64,000 nucleotides of DNA. It comes from Limimonas halophila. Lineage in GTDB: Bacteria; Pseudomonadota; Alphaproteobacteria; Kiloniellales; Rhodovibrionaceae. Where the stretch lies: the NCBI RefSeq assembly GCF_900100655.1, contig NZ_FNCE01000002.1, positions 1 through 64,000 on the forward strand. Reading direction: 5' to 3'. Both the position numbers and the translations under genes were made by a program. Below, piece by piece: positions 36,080 through 44,398 of the stretch (position 1 is its first letter; each line of letters starts with the position of its first letter). The notes under the pieces were generated by a model, which was not told where the DNA came from, did not search any database, and worked only from the letters and a program-made list of their open reading frames with translations.

Positions 36080-36487
36080 TCACTTGGTTTTTGTGATAAG
36101 GTCCCAGAGCGCCTTGCGTGCCCGGGGACTGATGCCGAGCACCACACCGGCCGCGAACGCGCCGCCAGCCACGGCCGGCGCATGTTTGCGAAGCGTGGGC
36201 TGCAAGTCCCTGAAAAGGGCGAGAAGCGTGCCGATGTCGTCACCGCCGGCGCTGCTGGGCTTTGCCGGCTTGCGCGGCGCCGTGAACGCGCGCGCGAGCA
36301 GGAAGAGAATGGCCATCAGGATCAGGGCGAGAACGCCGAGGATCGCCGCGGCGGCAGCCGGTGGAACCATGCCAGCGAGGACCTGGTAGAGCGCCGCCGC
36401 GAGCAGCCCGATGCCGCCGAGCCCCACCAACACGCCGAGCAGCGCGAACGTCAGCCCGAGCAGGACGTGCGTCAGCCGATCGACCAT
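36080..36487 (-). CDS. Small membrane protein, phage-holin-superfamily-like
   Basis: A 135-aa protein with two strong hydrophobic helices (LLGLTFALLGVLVGLGGIGLLAAALYQVLAG and AAAAAILGVLALILMAILFLLA), then a basic linker and a third weaker Gly/Ala segment (AVAGGAFAAGVVLGIS). This layout resembles the cell-envelope 'phage holin family' or DUF1469-like proteins often found beside DUF883 proteins, and the neighbour upstream is one. Function unknown; no phage genes are nearby. Confidence 0.65.
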   Translation of the reverse strand: MVDRLTHVLLGLTFALLGVLVGLGGIGLLAAALYQVLAGMVPPAAAAAILGVLALILMAILFLLARAFTAPRKPAKPSSAGGDDIGTLLALFRDLQPTLRKHAPAVAGGAFAAGVVLGISPRARKALWDLITKTK

Positions 36488-36638
36488 GGCGGGCGCTCCC
36501 GTGTGCTGCTGATGGCCCAGGGGCCGGGGGTACAGGGCCGTGGCGTGGCGGAAAATGCGGGAAGCCGCCGGAGCGCGCGCCGCGCCCCGGCGGTTATCCT
36601 GTCCCGATCGCGACTGCGGATGTGCTGTCCCGCACGGC

Positions 36639-36911
36639 TTACCGGCGGGACTGCAGCAGCAGGCCCGTGATCAGACCGCCGGCAAAGGCTGCGAGCACGC
36701 TGACCAGGGGGCGGGCCTCGACCTGGGTCTCTAGCGCGCGCTCCGCCTGGATGGCGCGCTCGCGCGCGGACCCCGCGGACTCGCGCAGCCGGGCGTAGGC
36801 GGACTCCCCGCGGCTCGCCGCCAGGTCCTTCACGCTGTCCGCGACGTTGCTGAGATCCTCGCGCAGCTGGCTAACTTCGCTGCGGAGCTTGTCGACATCC
36901 TCGTCCGCCAT
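36639..36911 (-). CDS. DUF883 (ElaB/YqjD-type) membrane-anchored protein
   Basis: A 90-aa protein: a hydrophilic coiled coil (DKLRSEVSQLREDLSNVADSVKDLA ...) followed by a C-terminal helix with the family signature RPLVSVLAAFAGGLITGLLLQSRR. E. coli relatives tether ribosomes to the inner membrane in stationary phase; whether this one does is inference. ATG 36911 is preceded by GGGAGG. The membrane protein gene downstream on the same strand may be cotranscribed. Confidence 0.85.
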   Translation of the reverse strand: MADEDVDKLRSEVSQLREDLSNVADSVKDLAASRGESAYARLRESAGSARERAIQAERALETQVEARPLVSVLAAFAGGLITGLLLQSRR

Positions 36912-37102
36912 GGCACGCACCTCCCGTTGTGTTGTGGCAACGAACTCCAAGCAACACGTGGCAAAACCCGGCGGCGGGTTCAAGACGGCAGGTTTTCACA
37001 TTGGGGCAGCGGTCATTAACACTTTGTTGGGCCGTCGTGCTTATCCTTCCGGCCCGTCGCGCCGACAGGCCCGGCGTGCAGCAAGCCCAGCGGAATCCAA
37101 CC

Positions 37103-38641
37103 ATGCGAGCGCACCTGGTCACCGCCGTCGTTGCCATCGTGATGGCCGCCCCGCTGGCCCGGCCGGCCGCGGCGGGCCCGTACGCGGAAGGGTATCGCGC
37201 CTTTCAGGCCGGGGACTACGTCCGAGCGCGCGAGGCCTGGAAGCCGCTGGCCGAAGACGGCAAGGTCCGCGCCCAATATGGCCTCGGCGTCATCCACGAG
37301 CGCGGGGCGCAGGGCAAGCCGGACCTGAAAGCGGCCGCGCGCTGGTACACGAAAGCCGCCGATCAGGGCCATCCCGGGGCGCAGAACAACCTCGCGCTGC
37401 TGTACGCGCAGGGCAACGGCGTGCAACAGGACCGCGCCAAGGCGGTCAGGCTGTGGAAGCAGGCCGCGAAAGCCGGGCACCTGATGGCGCAGTTCAACCT
37501 GGGGCTGGCCTACTACCGCGGGCGCGGCGTGGCCGAGGATCAGGCCGCGGCGCTCGACTGGTTCCGCAAGGCGGCCCGCAGCGGGCTGCCCAACGCGCAG
37601 TACGCGCTCGGGCAGATGTACCGCCTGGGCATTGCGGTGCCGAAGAACGAGGGCAAGGCGCTCGCCTGGTACACCCGCGCCCAGAACCAGGACTACACCA
37701 AGGCCGCAAAGATGGCGGCCAGCCTGCGCAAGGAAGGCGTGACGCCAAGCGAGATCGAGTCCGTGCGGACGGCTGACAGCTCGACCGACACCAGCCGGAC
37801 GGCGAGTGGCTCGCCCAGCAGCACCGCCAACGGCAACGGCACGGAGGGCAACGGCACGGAGGGCAACGCCACGACGGCAGATCGCGCGACGGAGGCCGCG
37901 GACTCGGCCGATGCGGTCATCGCCAGCACGGAAGAAGGGTTGTCGCAAAGTCAGGACGGCCCGCAGCAGCAGGCGCACGCACAAACCGAAGGCGGCGAAA
38001 CGGTTACCCCCGGCGCTGACGACGCCAGCGAGGACACTGTCAACGGAACGGCGACGGAAGCCGCCAGTGGCTCGCCCGGGCAGGCCGAGACGCCGAGCAA
38101 TGGTACGGCGACCGGCGAGTCCGGCGACGACGGCGAGCCGTCGGTGGAGCAGGCAGCGGCGATAGAGGCTAACACAGCCGGGAACGGAGAGGCCGACGGC
38201 GGCATCGCGTCGAGCGAGCCGGCGCAGACGCAGCAGGCAAGCGCAGATGACACCGCCGAGACTTCAACCGGTGGCGATACCAATGGGACGGCGGAACCCC
38301 AGGCAGCCACCACCGAGGCGGTGGCCGAGGACGGCGGCAGTGATGCTGACGGCCAGGATGGGACGGCGAAGAACCCGAAGGATGGGGTGCGCGTCTGGCT
38401 CGGTTCGCTGCAGACCCGCAAGGGCGCGGCCAAGCACTGGTCCAACATGCGCGAGCAGTTCCCGCAGATCCTCAGCAGCGCCGACGTCCACTACCAGAAG
38501 ATCCAGCTGGACGAGCAGGGCACCTTCTTCCGCGTGCTGGCCGGTCCCTATGCGGACAAGACGGCGGCCAAGGACATTTGCCGCGCCATGAAGGCCAAGA
38601 AGGACGGCGCCTTCTGCCAGGTCCACCGCCCGGACGTGTGA
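37103..38641 (+). CDS. Sel1-repeat and SPOR-domain envelope protein
   Basis: A 512-aa secreted protein. A signal peptide (MRAHLVTAVVAIVMAAPLARPAAA) precedes Sel1-like/TPR repeats at about 27-215, for example AAARWYTKAADQGHPGAQNNLALLYAQGNGVQQDRAKAVRLW. A ~210-residue low-complexity linker rich in Gly, Thr, Asn, Ser, Ala, Glu and Gln follows, with a local GNGTEGNGTEGNATT repeat. A C-terminal SPOR-type domain (about 427-510; VWLGSLQTRKGAAKHWSNM ... FFRVLAGPYADKTAAKDIC) should bind denuded peptidoglycan, which places the protein at division sites or the cell wall. The combination suggests a periplasmic scaffold. Its partner is unknown. Confidence 0.85.
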   Translation: MRAHLVTAVVAIVMAAPLARPAAAGPYAEGYRAFQAGDYVRAREAWKPLAEDGKVRAQYGLGVIHERGAQGKPDLKAAARWYTKAADQGHPGAQNNLALLYAQGNGVQQDRAKAVRLWKQAAKAGHLMAQFNLGLAYYRGRGVAEDQAAALDWFRKAARSGLPNAQYALGQMYRLGIAVPKNEGKALAWYTRAQNQDYTKAAKMAASLRKEGVTPSEIESVRTADSSTDTSRTASGSPSSTANGNGTEGNGTEGNATTADRATEAADSADAVIASTEEGLSQSQDGPQQQAHAQTEGGETVTPGADDASEDTVNGTATEAASGSPGQAETPSNGTATGESGDDGEPSVEQAAAIEANTAGNGEADGGIASSEPAQTQQASADDTAETSTGGDTNGTAEPQAATTEAVAEDGGSDADGQDGTAKNPKDGVRVWLGSLQTRKGAAKHWSNMREQFPQILSSADVHYQKIQLDEQGTFFRVLAGPYADKTAAKDICRAMKAKKDGAFCQVHRPDV

Positions 38642-38684
38642 TCGGCGCCTTGTTTCCCGCCGCAGTGTGGCCACCTGAACAGGT

Positions 38685-39653
38685 ATGCCGCCACGCTTCA
38701 CCATCGACACTGAGCGCATCGAAGCCAATCGGCGCCGGAACACGTGGCACGCCATCGTCCTGATCGCGGCCATGGTGGCCCTGGTGGCGGCCGTCGGATG
38801 GTTTTTCGCTGGACCGTACGGGCTGGTCTGGATCGTTCTTCTGGCGACCGTGATGTTCGCCATCGGCCCGCGGCTGTCCCAGCGGGTGATGCTCCAGATC
38901 TACGCGGCATCGCCCCTCAGTCGGCGGCAAGTGCCGCTGCTTTACGACCTCACGGACGAGTTGCGCGACCGGCTGGACCTGCGGCGCGACGTCCGGCTGT
39001 TCTACATTCCCAGCCGGCTGATGCTCGCGTTCACGGTGGGCGGGCGCGAAGAGGTCAGCGTCGCCGTCAGCGACGGGCTGCTTCGCGGGCTGACGGGGCG
39101 CGAGCTCTCGGGCGTACTGGCGCACGAGCTGAGCCATGTGGCCCACGGCGATCTGCAGCTCATGGCGCTGGCGGATTTCGTCACCAAGGCGACGCGAACG
39201 ATGGCGCTCGTGGCGATGCTGCTGATCGCCATCAACCTGCCGTACATCATGGAGGAGAACGTGGCGATCCCGTGGCCGCCGATCGCGCTGCTGGCGGTCG
39301 CGCCCATGGTGAGCCTGCTGCTCCAGCTCGGGCTGTCGCGGGCGCGGGAGTACGACGCCGACGTCAGCGCGGCCTACCTCACAGGCGATCCGGAGGGGAT
39401 TGCCAGCGCACTCCAGAAGATGGAGGCACAGCAACGGCGCCACTGGGAAACCCTCCTCGGCCGCAGCGGCACCATCAAGGAACCCTCGCTGCTGCGCACG
39501 CACCCGGATACCGAGGAGCGGGTGCGCCGCCTGGGCGAGTTGGCCGTGCCGCGCGACGAGGAGCTGCCCGAGATCCCCGACGATCTGGAGCCCCCGGGCG
39601 ACGGCCCTGTGCGCCGCAAGCCCAGCCGCCGCATGCACGGCTTCCGCTACTGA
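38685..39653 (+). CDS. M48 family membrane zinc metalloprotease (HtpX-like)
   Basis: A 322-aa membrane protein with two N-terminal transmembrane helices, the zinc site HELSH at about 147-151, and two further helices at about 166-185 and 192-212. The third zinc ligand Glu is in SRAREYDADVSAAYLTGDPEGIASAL. This is the HtpX/M48B arrangement, in which the protease degrades damaged membrane proteins. No heat-shock promoter is visible. It is ~43 bp after the SPOR protein gene. Confidence 0.88.
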   Translation: MPPRFTIDTERIEANRRRNTWHAIVLIAAMVALVAAVGWFFAGPYGLVWIVLLATVMFAIGPRLSQRVMLQIYAASPLSRRQVPLLYDLTDELRDRLDLRRDVRLFYIPSRLMLAFTVGGREEVSVAVSDGLLRGLTGRELSGVLAHELSHVAHGDLQLMALADFVTKATRTMALVAMLLIAINLPYIMEENVAIPWPPIALLAVAPMVSLLLQLGLSRAREYDADVSAAYLTGDPEGIASALQKMEAQQRRHWETLLGRSGTIKEPSLLRTHPDTEERVRRLGELAVPRDEELPEIPDDLEPPGDGPVRRKPSRRMHGFRY

Positions 39654-39725
39654 CGTGGCCGCGTTCGGGCCATGCCGGTTATCGTTCGGCGAAGACGGTG
39701 ATTCGCCGCCGACGGGGGCCTGGCG

Positions 39726-41237
39726 ATGCGCGCGCGCTGTGAGTTGCTGACCACCGATCAGATGTACCGCGCCGACCGCGCCGCCATGGACGGCGGCGTG
39801 TCGGGTGTGACCCTCATGGAAAACGCGGGCCGGGCGGTCGCCCACACGCTCGACGGGCGCGTGCCGCGCGGACGGGTCACGGTGGTGTGCGGGCCCGGCA
39901 ACAACGGGGGCGACGGCTTCGGTGCGGCCCGCCATCTGCGCGCGATGGGCTGGCACGTGCGCGTGGCGCTGCTTGGTGAGACGAGCAAACTCAAGGGCGA
40001 TGCCGCGCACCACGCGGGTCTGTGGGACGGGACGGTCGAAGATCTCAGCCCCGACGTGCTGGCCGATGCCGACGCCGTGGTCGACGCGCTCTTCGGGGCG
40101 GGGCTGACGCGGCCGCTCGAGGGGGCGCCGCAAGCGGTCGTGGCGGAGGTTAACCGGCGCGGCCTGCCGACGGTCGCGGTCGACGTGCCCAGCGGCGTCC
40201 GGGGCGACGACGGCAGCGTGCTCGGCGATACGGCCGTGCGCGCCTTTGCCACCACCACCTTCTTCCGCAAGAAGCCGGGCCATCTGCTGCTGCCCGGCGC
40301 CGAACTGTGCGGCGAGGTGGAGCTGGCGGACATCGGCATTCCCGAGCATGTGCTCGATGCCATCGCGCCGCAGACGGTGGCGAACGACCCGGCCGTGTGG
40401 GGCGCGCACTGGCCCTGGCGCGAGCGCGCGGCGCACAAGTACCGCTACGGCCACGCCGTGGTGTTCGGCGGCGCCACGACCACCGGTGCCGGCCGGCTGG
40501 CCGCCCATGCGGCGCTTCGCGCGGGGGCGGGCCTGGTGAGCGTCGCCGCGCCGCGCGAAGCCCTGCCGGTGTACGCGGCGGAATCGGCCAGCCTCATCAC
40601 CGTGCCGCTCGAGGCCGAGGCCGCGGCCGCCGACATCCTGGCCGACGCGCGCCGCAACGCGCTGCTTCTCGGCCCCGGCGCCGGGGTCACCCAGACGACG
40701 GAAGCCCGGGCCCGGGCGCTGCTGGCGAGCGGCCGCAGCGTGGTGCTCGACGCCGACGCGCTGACGGTGTTCGAAGGCCGCCGCGAGGCCATCGCCGCCG
40801 AACGCGCGGGAACGGCCGTGTTGACGCCGCACGAGGGCGAGTTCCGCCGTCTGTTCCCCGAGCTCGACGGCGACAAGCTCACCCGCGCCCGCGCGGCAGC
40901 CGCGGAGACCGGCGCGGTGGTCGTTCTCAAGGGCTCGGACACCGTGATCGCCGCCCCGGACGGCCGCGCCGCGATCAACGCCAACGCGCCGCCGGAACTG
41001 GCAACGGGCGGTGCCGGCGACGTGCTGTCGGGCATCGTGCTGGGCGCGCTGGCGCAGGGCCTGCCGGGCTTCGAGGCCGCATGCGCGGGTGTGTGGCTGC
41101 ACGGGCAGGCGGCGCAGGGCTTCGGCCCCGGCCTGATCGCCAGCGACCTCCCGCCGCGGCTACCGGGGGCCTTGCAGGCGTTGGCGCGCCGTCAGCCCGG
41201 TTCGCTCCCGAAACGGCATGGCCGTCAGGCCGGTTAA
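39726..41237 (+). CDS. nnr: Bifunctional NAD(P)H-hydrate repair enzyme (epimerase and ADP-dependent dehydratase)
   Basis: A 503-aa fusion of the YjeF_N epimerase and the carbohydrate-kinase-like dehydratase that together repair damaged NAD(P)HX. N-terminal domain: LMENAGRAVAHTL and VVCGPGNNGGDGFGAARHL. C-terminal domain: KYRYGHAVVFGGATTTGAGRLAAHAALRAGAGLVSV, LTPHEGEFRRLFP, VLKGSDTVIAAPDG and the anion-hole ATGGAGDVLSGIV. Length and both domains are complete. Confidence 0.95.
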   Translation: MRARCELLTTDQMYRADRAAMDGGVSGVTLMENAGRAVAHTLDGRVPRGRVTVVCGPGNNGGDGFGAARHLRAMGWHVRVALLGETSKLKGDAAHHAGLWDGTVEDLSPDVLADADAVVDALFGAGLTRPLEGAPQAVVAEVNRRGLPTVAVDVPSGVRGDDGSVLGDTAVRAFATTTFFRKKPGHLLLPGAELCGEVELADIGIPEHVLDAIAPQTVANDPAVWGAHWPWRERAAHKYRYGHAVVFGGATTTGAGRLAAHAALRAGAGLVSVAAPREALPVYAAESASLITVPLEAEAAAADILADARRNALLLGPGAGVTQTTEARARALLASGRSVVLDADALTVFEGRREAIAAERAGTAVLTPHEGEFRRLFPELDGDKLTRARAAAAETGAVVVLKGSDTVIAAPDGRAAINANAPPELATGGAGDVLSGIVLGALAQGLPGFEAACAGVWLHGQAAQGFGPGLIASDLPPRLPGALQALARRQPGSLPKRHGRQAG

Positions 41238-41351
41238 CCGCGTGTTTACGCTGCGTGCGACATCGTATCCCGGCATGCATGGTTCCGGCCCGGTTGCTTT
41301 CGGCTGCTGTGGCGGGACGCCATGCCCCGACCGGCATGAGGAGGTCGCGCG

Positions 41352-41615
41352 ATGCTGGCACCACTCCGTTTGGACATTCTCGGCCGCCGCCAGCGGCGTG
41401 CGCCCATCACGGAAGGCGCCGTCTACCGACGCCGCTCGGGCAACGACGTGATCGAAACCGCGCGCGTGCTGTCGGTGGATCACGATCTGCAGGGCATTCA
41501 GCACGTGCGCTTCCACGTAAACATCTGCCGCGGCGACGTGCCCTTCGTCGACGAGGAGCGGATGCTCAACGTGCACAGCTTCGCGGAGCGCTACGGCCAG
41601 CCGATCGAGGCCTGA
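41352..41615 (+). CDS. Small conserved-looking protein of unknown function
   Basis: An 87-aa ORF with a strong ribosome-binding site (GAGGAGG) just before its ATG and coding-like codon use, so I consider it real. It begins LAPLRLDILGRRQRRAPITEGAVYRRRSGNDVIETARVLSV and has a basic N-terminal part and a more acidic, mixed C-terminal part. No signal peptide, membrane helix or metal motif is seen. It is followed by a rho-independent terminator, so it may be a single-gene unit or the end of the nnr transcript. Confidence 0.65.
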   Translation: MLAPLRLDILGRRQRRAPITEGAVYRRRSGNDVIETARVLSVDHDLQGIQHVRFHVNICRGDVPFVDEERMLNVHSFAERYGQPIEA

Positions 41616-41652
41616 CGGCCACGCACCTTTTGCCCGCGGCGACCGGGTTGCG

Positions 41653-41677
41653 GCCCGCTGGTCCGCGCGGGCTTTTT
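41653..41677 (+). terminator. Rho-independent terminator after the 87-aa gene
   Basis: GCCCGC (41653-41658) pairs with GCGGGC (41667-41672) around an 8-base loop and is followed by five T. An alternative longer stem uses GCCCGCG further upstream. Confidence 0.75.
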
Positions 41678-41711
41678 CAAGCACATTCGCCAAATTCGCC
41701 ACAAACGCGAT

Positions 41712-41727
41712 CTGACCGATCGGTCAG
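41712..41727. promoter_or_regulatory. Perfect 16-bp palindrome, possible operator
   Basis: CTGACCGATCGGTCAG is self-complementary with no spacer. It resembles TetR-family operators in form. It lies between the terminator and the tRNA-Leu promoter, ~25 bp upstream of the candidate -35 box. No TetR gene is in the window. Confidence 0.5.
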
Positions 41728-41751
41728 GGCAAACGGGCTCCCCAGGAGATG

Positions 41752-41780
41752 TTGCGTCGGTGCAAGCTATGCGATACACG
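41752..41780 (+). promoter_or_regulatory. Candidate sigma-70 promoter for tRNA-Leu
   Basis: TTGCGT (41752-41757) and TACACG (41775-41780) at 17-bp spacing, ~20 bp before the tRNA 5' end. Confidence 0.55.
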
Positions 41781-41800
41781 ACGCCTCCGCACCGGCGTCC

Positions 41801-41886
41801 GCGGGCGTGGCGGAACTGGTAGACGCGCTGGTTTTAGGTACCAGTGGGACAATCCCGTGAGGGTTCGAGTCCCTCCGCCCGCACCA
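41801..41886 (+). tRNA. tRNA-Leu (TAG)
   Basis: An 86-base type II tRNA with acceptor GCGGGCG/CGCCCGC, anticodon stem CTGGT/ACCAG around TTTAGGT (anticodon TAG), a variable arm and encoded CCA. It lies 84 bp before tig. Confidence 0.95.
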
Positions 41887-41969
41887 GGGCAGGCGCGCTT
41901 GCCGGCCGCAGAGCCGCACGCCGCACCATCACCCGAACGCGCGACCAAGACGAAGGGGCCGAGTTGGCC

Positions 41970-43313
41970 ATGCAGGTCACCGAGACGCACGCCGACGGCT
42001 TGAAGCGGCAATACAAGGTCGTCGTCGACAAGAACGACATCGATCAGCGAATTCAGGACCGCCTGAACGAACTCGGCCAGGAAGCTCAGATTCCGGGCTT
42101 TCGCAAGGGCAAGGCGCCGATCAGCCTCCTGCGGCAGCGCTTCGGCCGCGCCGTTCAGGGCGAGGTGCTGGAGAAGGCGGTCAACGAGACCTCGCAGCAG
42201 GCGCTGCAGGAGCAGGGCGTTCAGCCCGCCGGCCAGCCGCAGATCGAGGTGCAGTCCTTCGAGGAAGGGCAGGACCTCGAGTACACGATGGACATGGAGC
42301 TGCTGCCCGAGATCGAGCCGATGGACTTTACGCAGCTCGAGCTGGAGCGGCTGAAAGTCTCCATCCCGGACAGCGAGGTCGATCAGGCGCTGGAACGGCT
42401 CGCCGAGCAGTACAAGGGCAACAACCCGATCAGCGAGGACCGGCCGGCCCAGAACGGCGACGTCGTGGTGATCGACTTCCGCGGCCAGGTCGACGGCGAG
42501 GAGCATCCCGCGCTGTCCGGTGAGGACCAGTACGTCGAGCTCGGCGCCGGCCAGATGATCGGCACTTTCGAGGAGCAGCTCGTCGGCGCCAGCCAGGGCG
42601 AGGAGCGCGAGGTCCGGATCACCTTCCCCGAGGACATCGGCAACGAGCAGTTCGCCGGGAAGGAAGCCGTCTTCACCGTCACGGTGAAGGAGATCCGCGA
42701 GCCCGAGCCGGCGGAAGTCAACGAGGAGCTGGCCCAGAAACTGGGCTCGGAGAGCCTGGACGCGCTGCGCCAGAGCGTGCGCGAGCAGCTTCAGCAGGAG
42801 TACGACCAGCTCGCGCGCCAGCGCACCAAGCGTGAGTTGCTCGACAAGCTGGCGGAAAACCACACCTTTGACGTGCCGCCGTCCATGGTCGAGCAGGAGT
42901 TCGACCAGATCTGGAAGCAGATCGAGCAGGACCGCGAGCAGGGCAAGCTCGACGCCGAGGACGCCGAAAAGAGCGAGGACGAGCTCAAGGCGGACTATCG
43001 CCAGATCGCCGAGCGCCGCGTGCGCCTGGGGCTCCTGCTCTCCGAGGTGGGCCGCGAGAACAATGTCGAGGTCAGCCAGGACGAGCTGAACAAGGCGGTG
43101 CTGGAAGAGGTGCAGCGCCACCGCGGCCACGAGCGCGAGGTGTTCGAGTACTATCAGAACAACCCCGACGCCGTGCAGCAGCTGCGCGCCCCGCTTTACG
43201 AGGAAAAGACCATCGACTTCATCCTCGAGCGCGCCAATGTCTCCGAGCGTGAAGTCACGCCGGACCAGCTCCACAAGGAGCTCGGCGACAGCGACGAGAG
43301 CGAGTCGGCGTAA
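41970..43313 (+). CDS. tig: Trigger factor (ribosome-associated chaperone / PPIase)
   Basis: A 447-aa chaperone that binds nascent chains at the ribosome exit. MQVTETHADGLKRQYKVVV opens the ribosome-binding domain, with the signature GFRKGKAP. The FKBP-type domain includes GDVVVIDFRGQVDGEEHPALSGEDQYVELGAGQMIGTFEEQLVGASQGEEREVRITFPEDI. A long helical C-terminal domain follows. The sequence is strongly acidic. ATG 41970 follows GAAGGGG. Upstream of clpP, as usual. Confidence 0.96.
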   Translation: MQVTETHADGLKRQYKVVVDKNDIDQRIQDRLNELGQEAQIPGFRKGKAPISLLRQRFGRAVQGEVLEKAVNETSQQALQEQGVQPAGQPQIEVQSFEEGQDLEYTMDMELLPEIEPMDFTQLELERLKVSIPDSEVDQALERLAEQYKGNNPISEDRPAQNGDVVVIDFRGQVDGEEHPALSGEDQYVELGAGQMIGTFEEQLVGASQGEEREVRITFPEDIGNEQFAGKEAVFTVTVKEIREPEPAEVNEELAQKLGSESLDALRQSVREQLQQEYDQLARQRTKRELLDKLAENHTFDVPPSMVEQEFDQIWKQIEQDREQGKLDAEDAEKSEDELKADYRQIAERRVRLGLLLSEVGRENNVEVSQDELNKAVLEEVQRHRGHEREVFEYYQNNPDAVQQLRAPLYEEKTIDFILERANVSEREVTPDQLHKELGDSDESESA

Positions 43314-43523
43314 CGGGCGCAGAACGTTGCGTCCGCCAGCCGCGACGGGGCGCGGCCCGAAACGCGCCGATCGGACGGTGAGCCCGCTTGCGCGGACCCG
43401 TGCAGGCGGCCACCCGGTCCGATCGAAAGCGACAGCGGGCATGAACGGCCGGCGAGGGGACCGCGGCCCGCCGCCGCGGCACCGCCGGTCTTGCCCGGAG
43501 CCATGGAAACGGGGCAGCAGGCC

Positions 43524-44153
43524 ATGAGTGCGTCAGATATGGAGATGAACACGCTGGTCCCCATGGTGGTCGAGCAGACCAACCGGGGCGAGCGATCCTA
43601 CGACATCTATTCCCGGCTTCTGAAGGAGCGGATCGTCTTCCTGACGGGGCCGATCAACGACAGTGTTGCCAGCCTGATCTGCGCCCAGTTGCTGTATCTG
43701 GAATCGGAAAATCCCAACAAGGATATCTCCTTCTACATCAACTCGCCGGGCGGCGTGGTCTCCTCCGGCTTGGCGGTCTACGACACGATGCAGTACATCC
43801 GCCCGGACGTGTCGACGGTCGTGGTGGGGCAGGCCGCGTCCGCCGGGTCCCTGCTGTCCATGGCGGGCGCCAAGGGCAAGCGCTTCGCGCTGCCCAACTC
43901 CAAGATTATGATCCACCAGCCCTCCGGCGGCTTCGAGGGCCAGGCCACCGACATCGAGATCCACGCCCGCGAGATCCTGGCCACGCGCCAGCGGCTCAAC
44001 GAGATTTACGCGCACCACACGGGCCAGCCGCTCAAGGTCGTCGAGCAGGCGATGGAGCGCGACAAGTTCATGACGGGCGAGGACGCCAAGGAGTTCGGCC
44101 TCATCGACGCCGTGGTGGAGCACCGGCCGGCGCCCAGCGGCGAGCGCGGCTGA
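43524..44153 (+). CDS. clpP: ATP-dependent Clp protease proteolytic subunit
   Basis: A 209-aa serine protease forming the 14-subunit chamber used by ClpX or ClpA. The catalytic Ser106 is in [10 protein letters not shown] and His131 in MIHQPSGG; the Asp lies near [38 protein letters not shown] is the classic N-terminus. An ATG at 43503 would add seven residues; I prefer 43524. It is followed by its own terminator, separating it from clpX. Confidence 0.96.
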   Translation: MSASDMEMNTLVPMVVEQTNRGERSYDIYSRLLKERIVFLTGPINDSVASLICAQLLYLESENPNKDISFYINSPGGVVSSGLAVYDTMQYIRPDVSTVVVGQAASAGSLLSMAGAKGKRFALPNSKIMIHQPSGGFEGQATDIEIHAREILATRQRLNEIYAHHTGQPLKVVEQAMERDKFMTGEDAKEFGLIDAVVEHRPAPSGERG

Positions 44154-44171
44154 ACGGGTCTGTCGATCGCG

Positions 44172-44209
44172 TGTCCGCCCCGGCGCCGTTCGCGGTGCCG
44201 GGGCGGACA
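44172..44209. repeat. 13-bp perfect inverted repeat after clpP
   Basis: TGTCCGCCCCGGC (44172-44184) pairs exactly with 44197-44209 around a 12-base loop. There is no T-run, so it may protect the clpP mRNA 3' end ahead of the true terminator just downstream. Confidence 0.6.
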
Positions 44210-44217
44210 TGTGGGCA

Positions 44218-44244
44218 CCGGGTCAGGCGGCTGGCCCGGTTTTT
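44218..44244 (+). terminator. Rho-independent terminator of clpP
   Basis: CCGGGTCA (44218-44225) pairs with TGGCCCGG (44232-44239), with one G-T pair, followed by five T. Another inverted repeat, CGCTACCA-N9-TGGTAGCG (44268-44292), lies between this and clpX and may belong to the clpX control region. Confidence 0.75.
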
Positions 44245-44398
44245 CGTTGTGTCGAAAGCTTGTGCACCGCTACCATTTCGCCATTGGTAGCGCTGTTTCC
44301 GGTCGTGCCGGCGCCGCGGCGTCCGCGATCCCGGGCCAGGCGCTTCGCGGGGTCGGTTGCCGCAGCTAGCTGGCCGACGGTGTTTGCGTGCGAGGCTG

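Noticed and set aside
36080-36487. Prophage remnant, because of the holin-like protein
   Set aside because: No other phage gene, integrase or att site is nearby; small holin-like envelope proteins of this type are common beside DUF883 genes.
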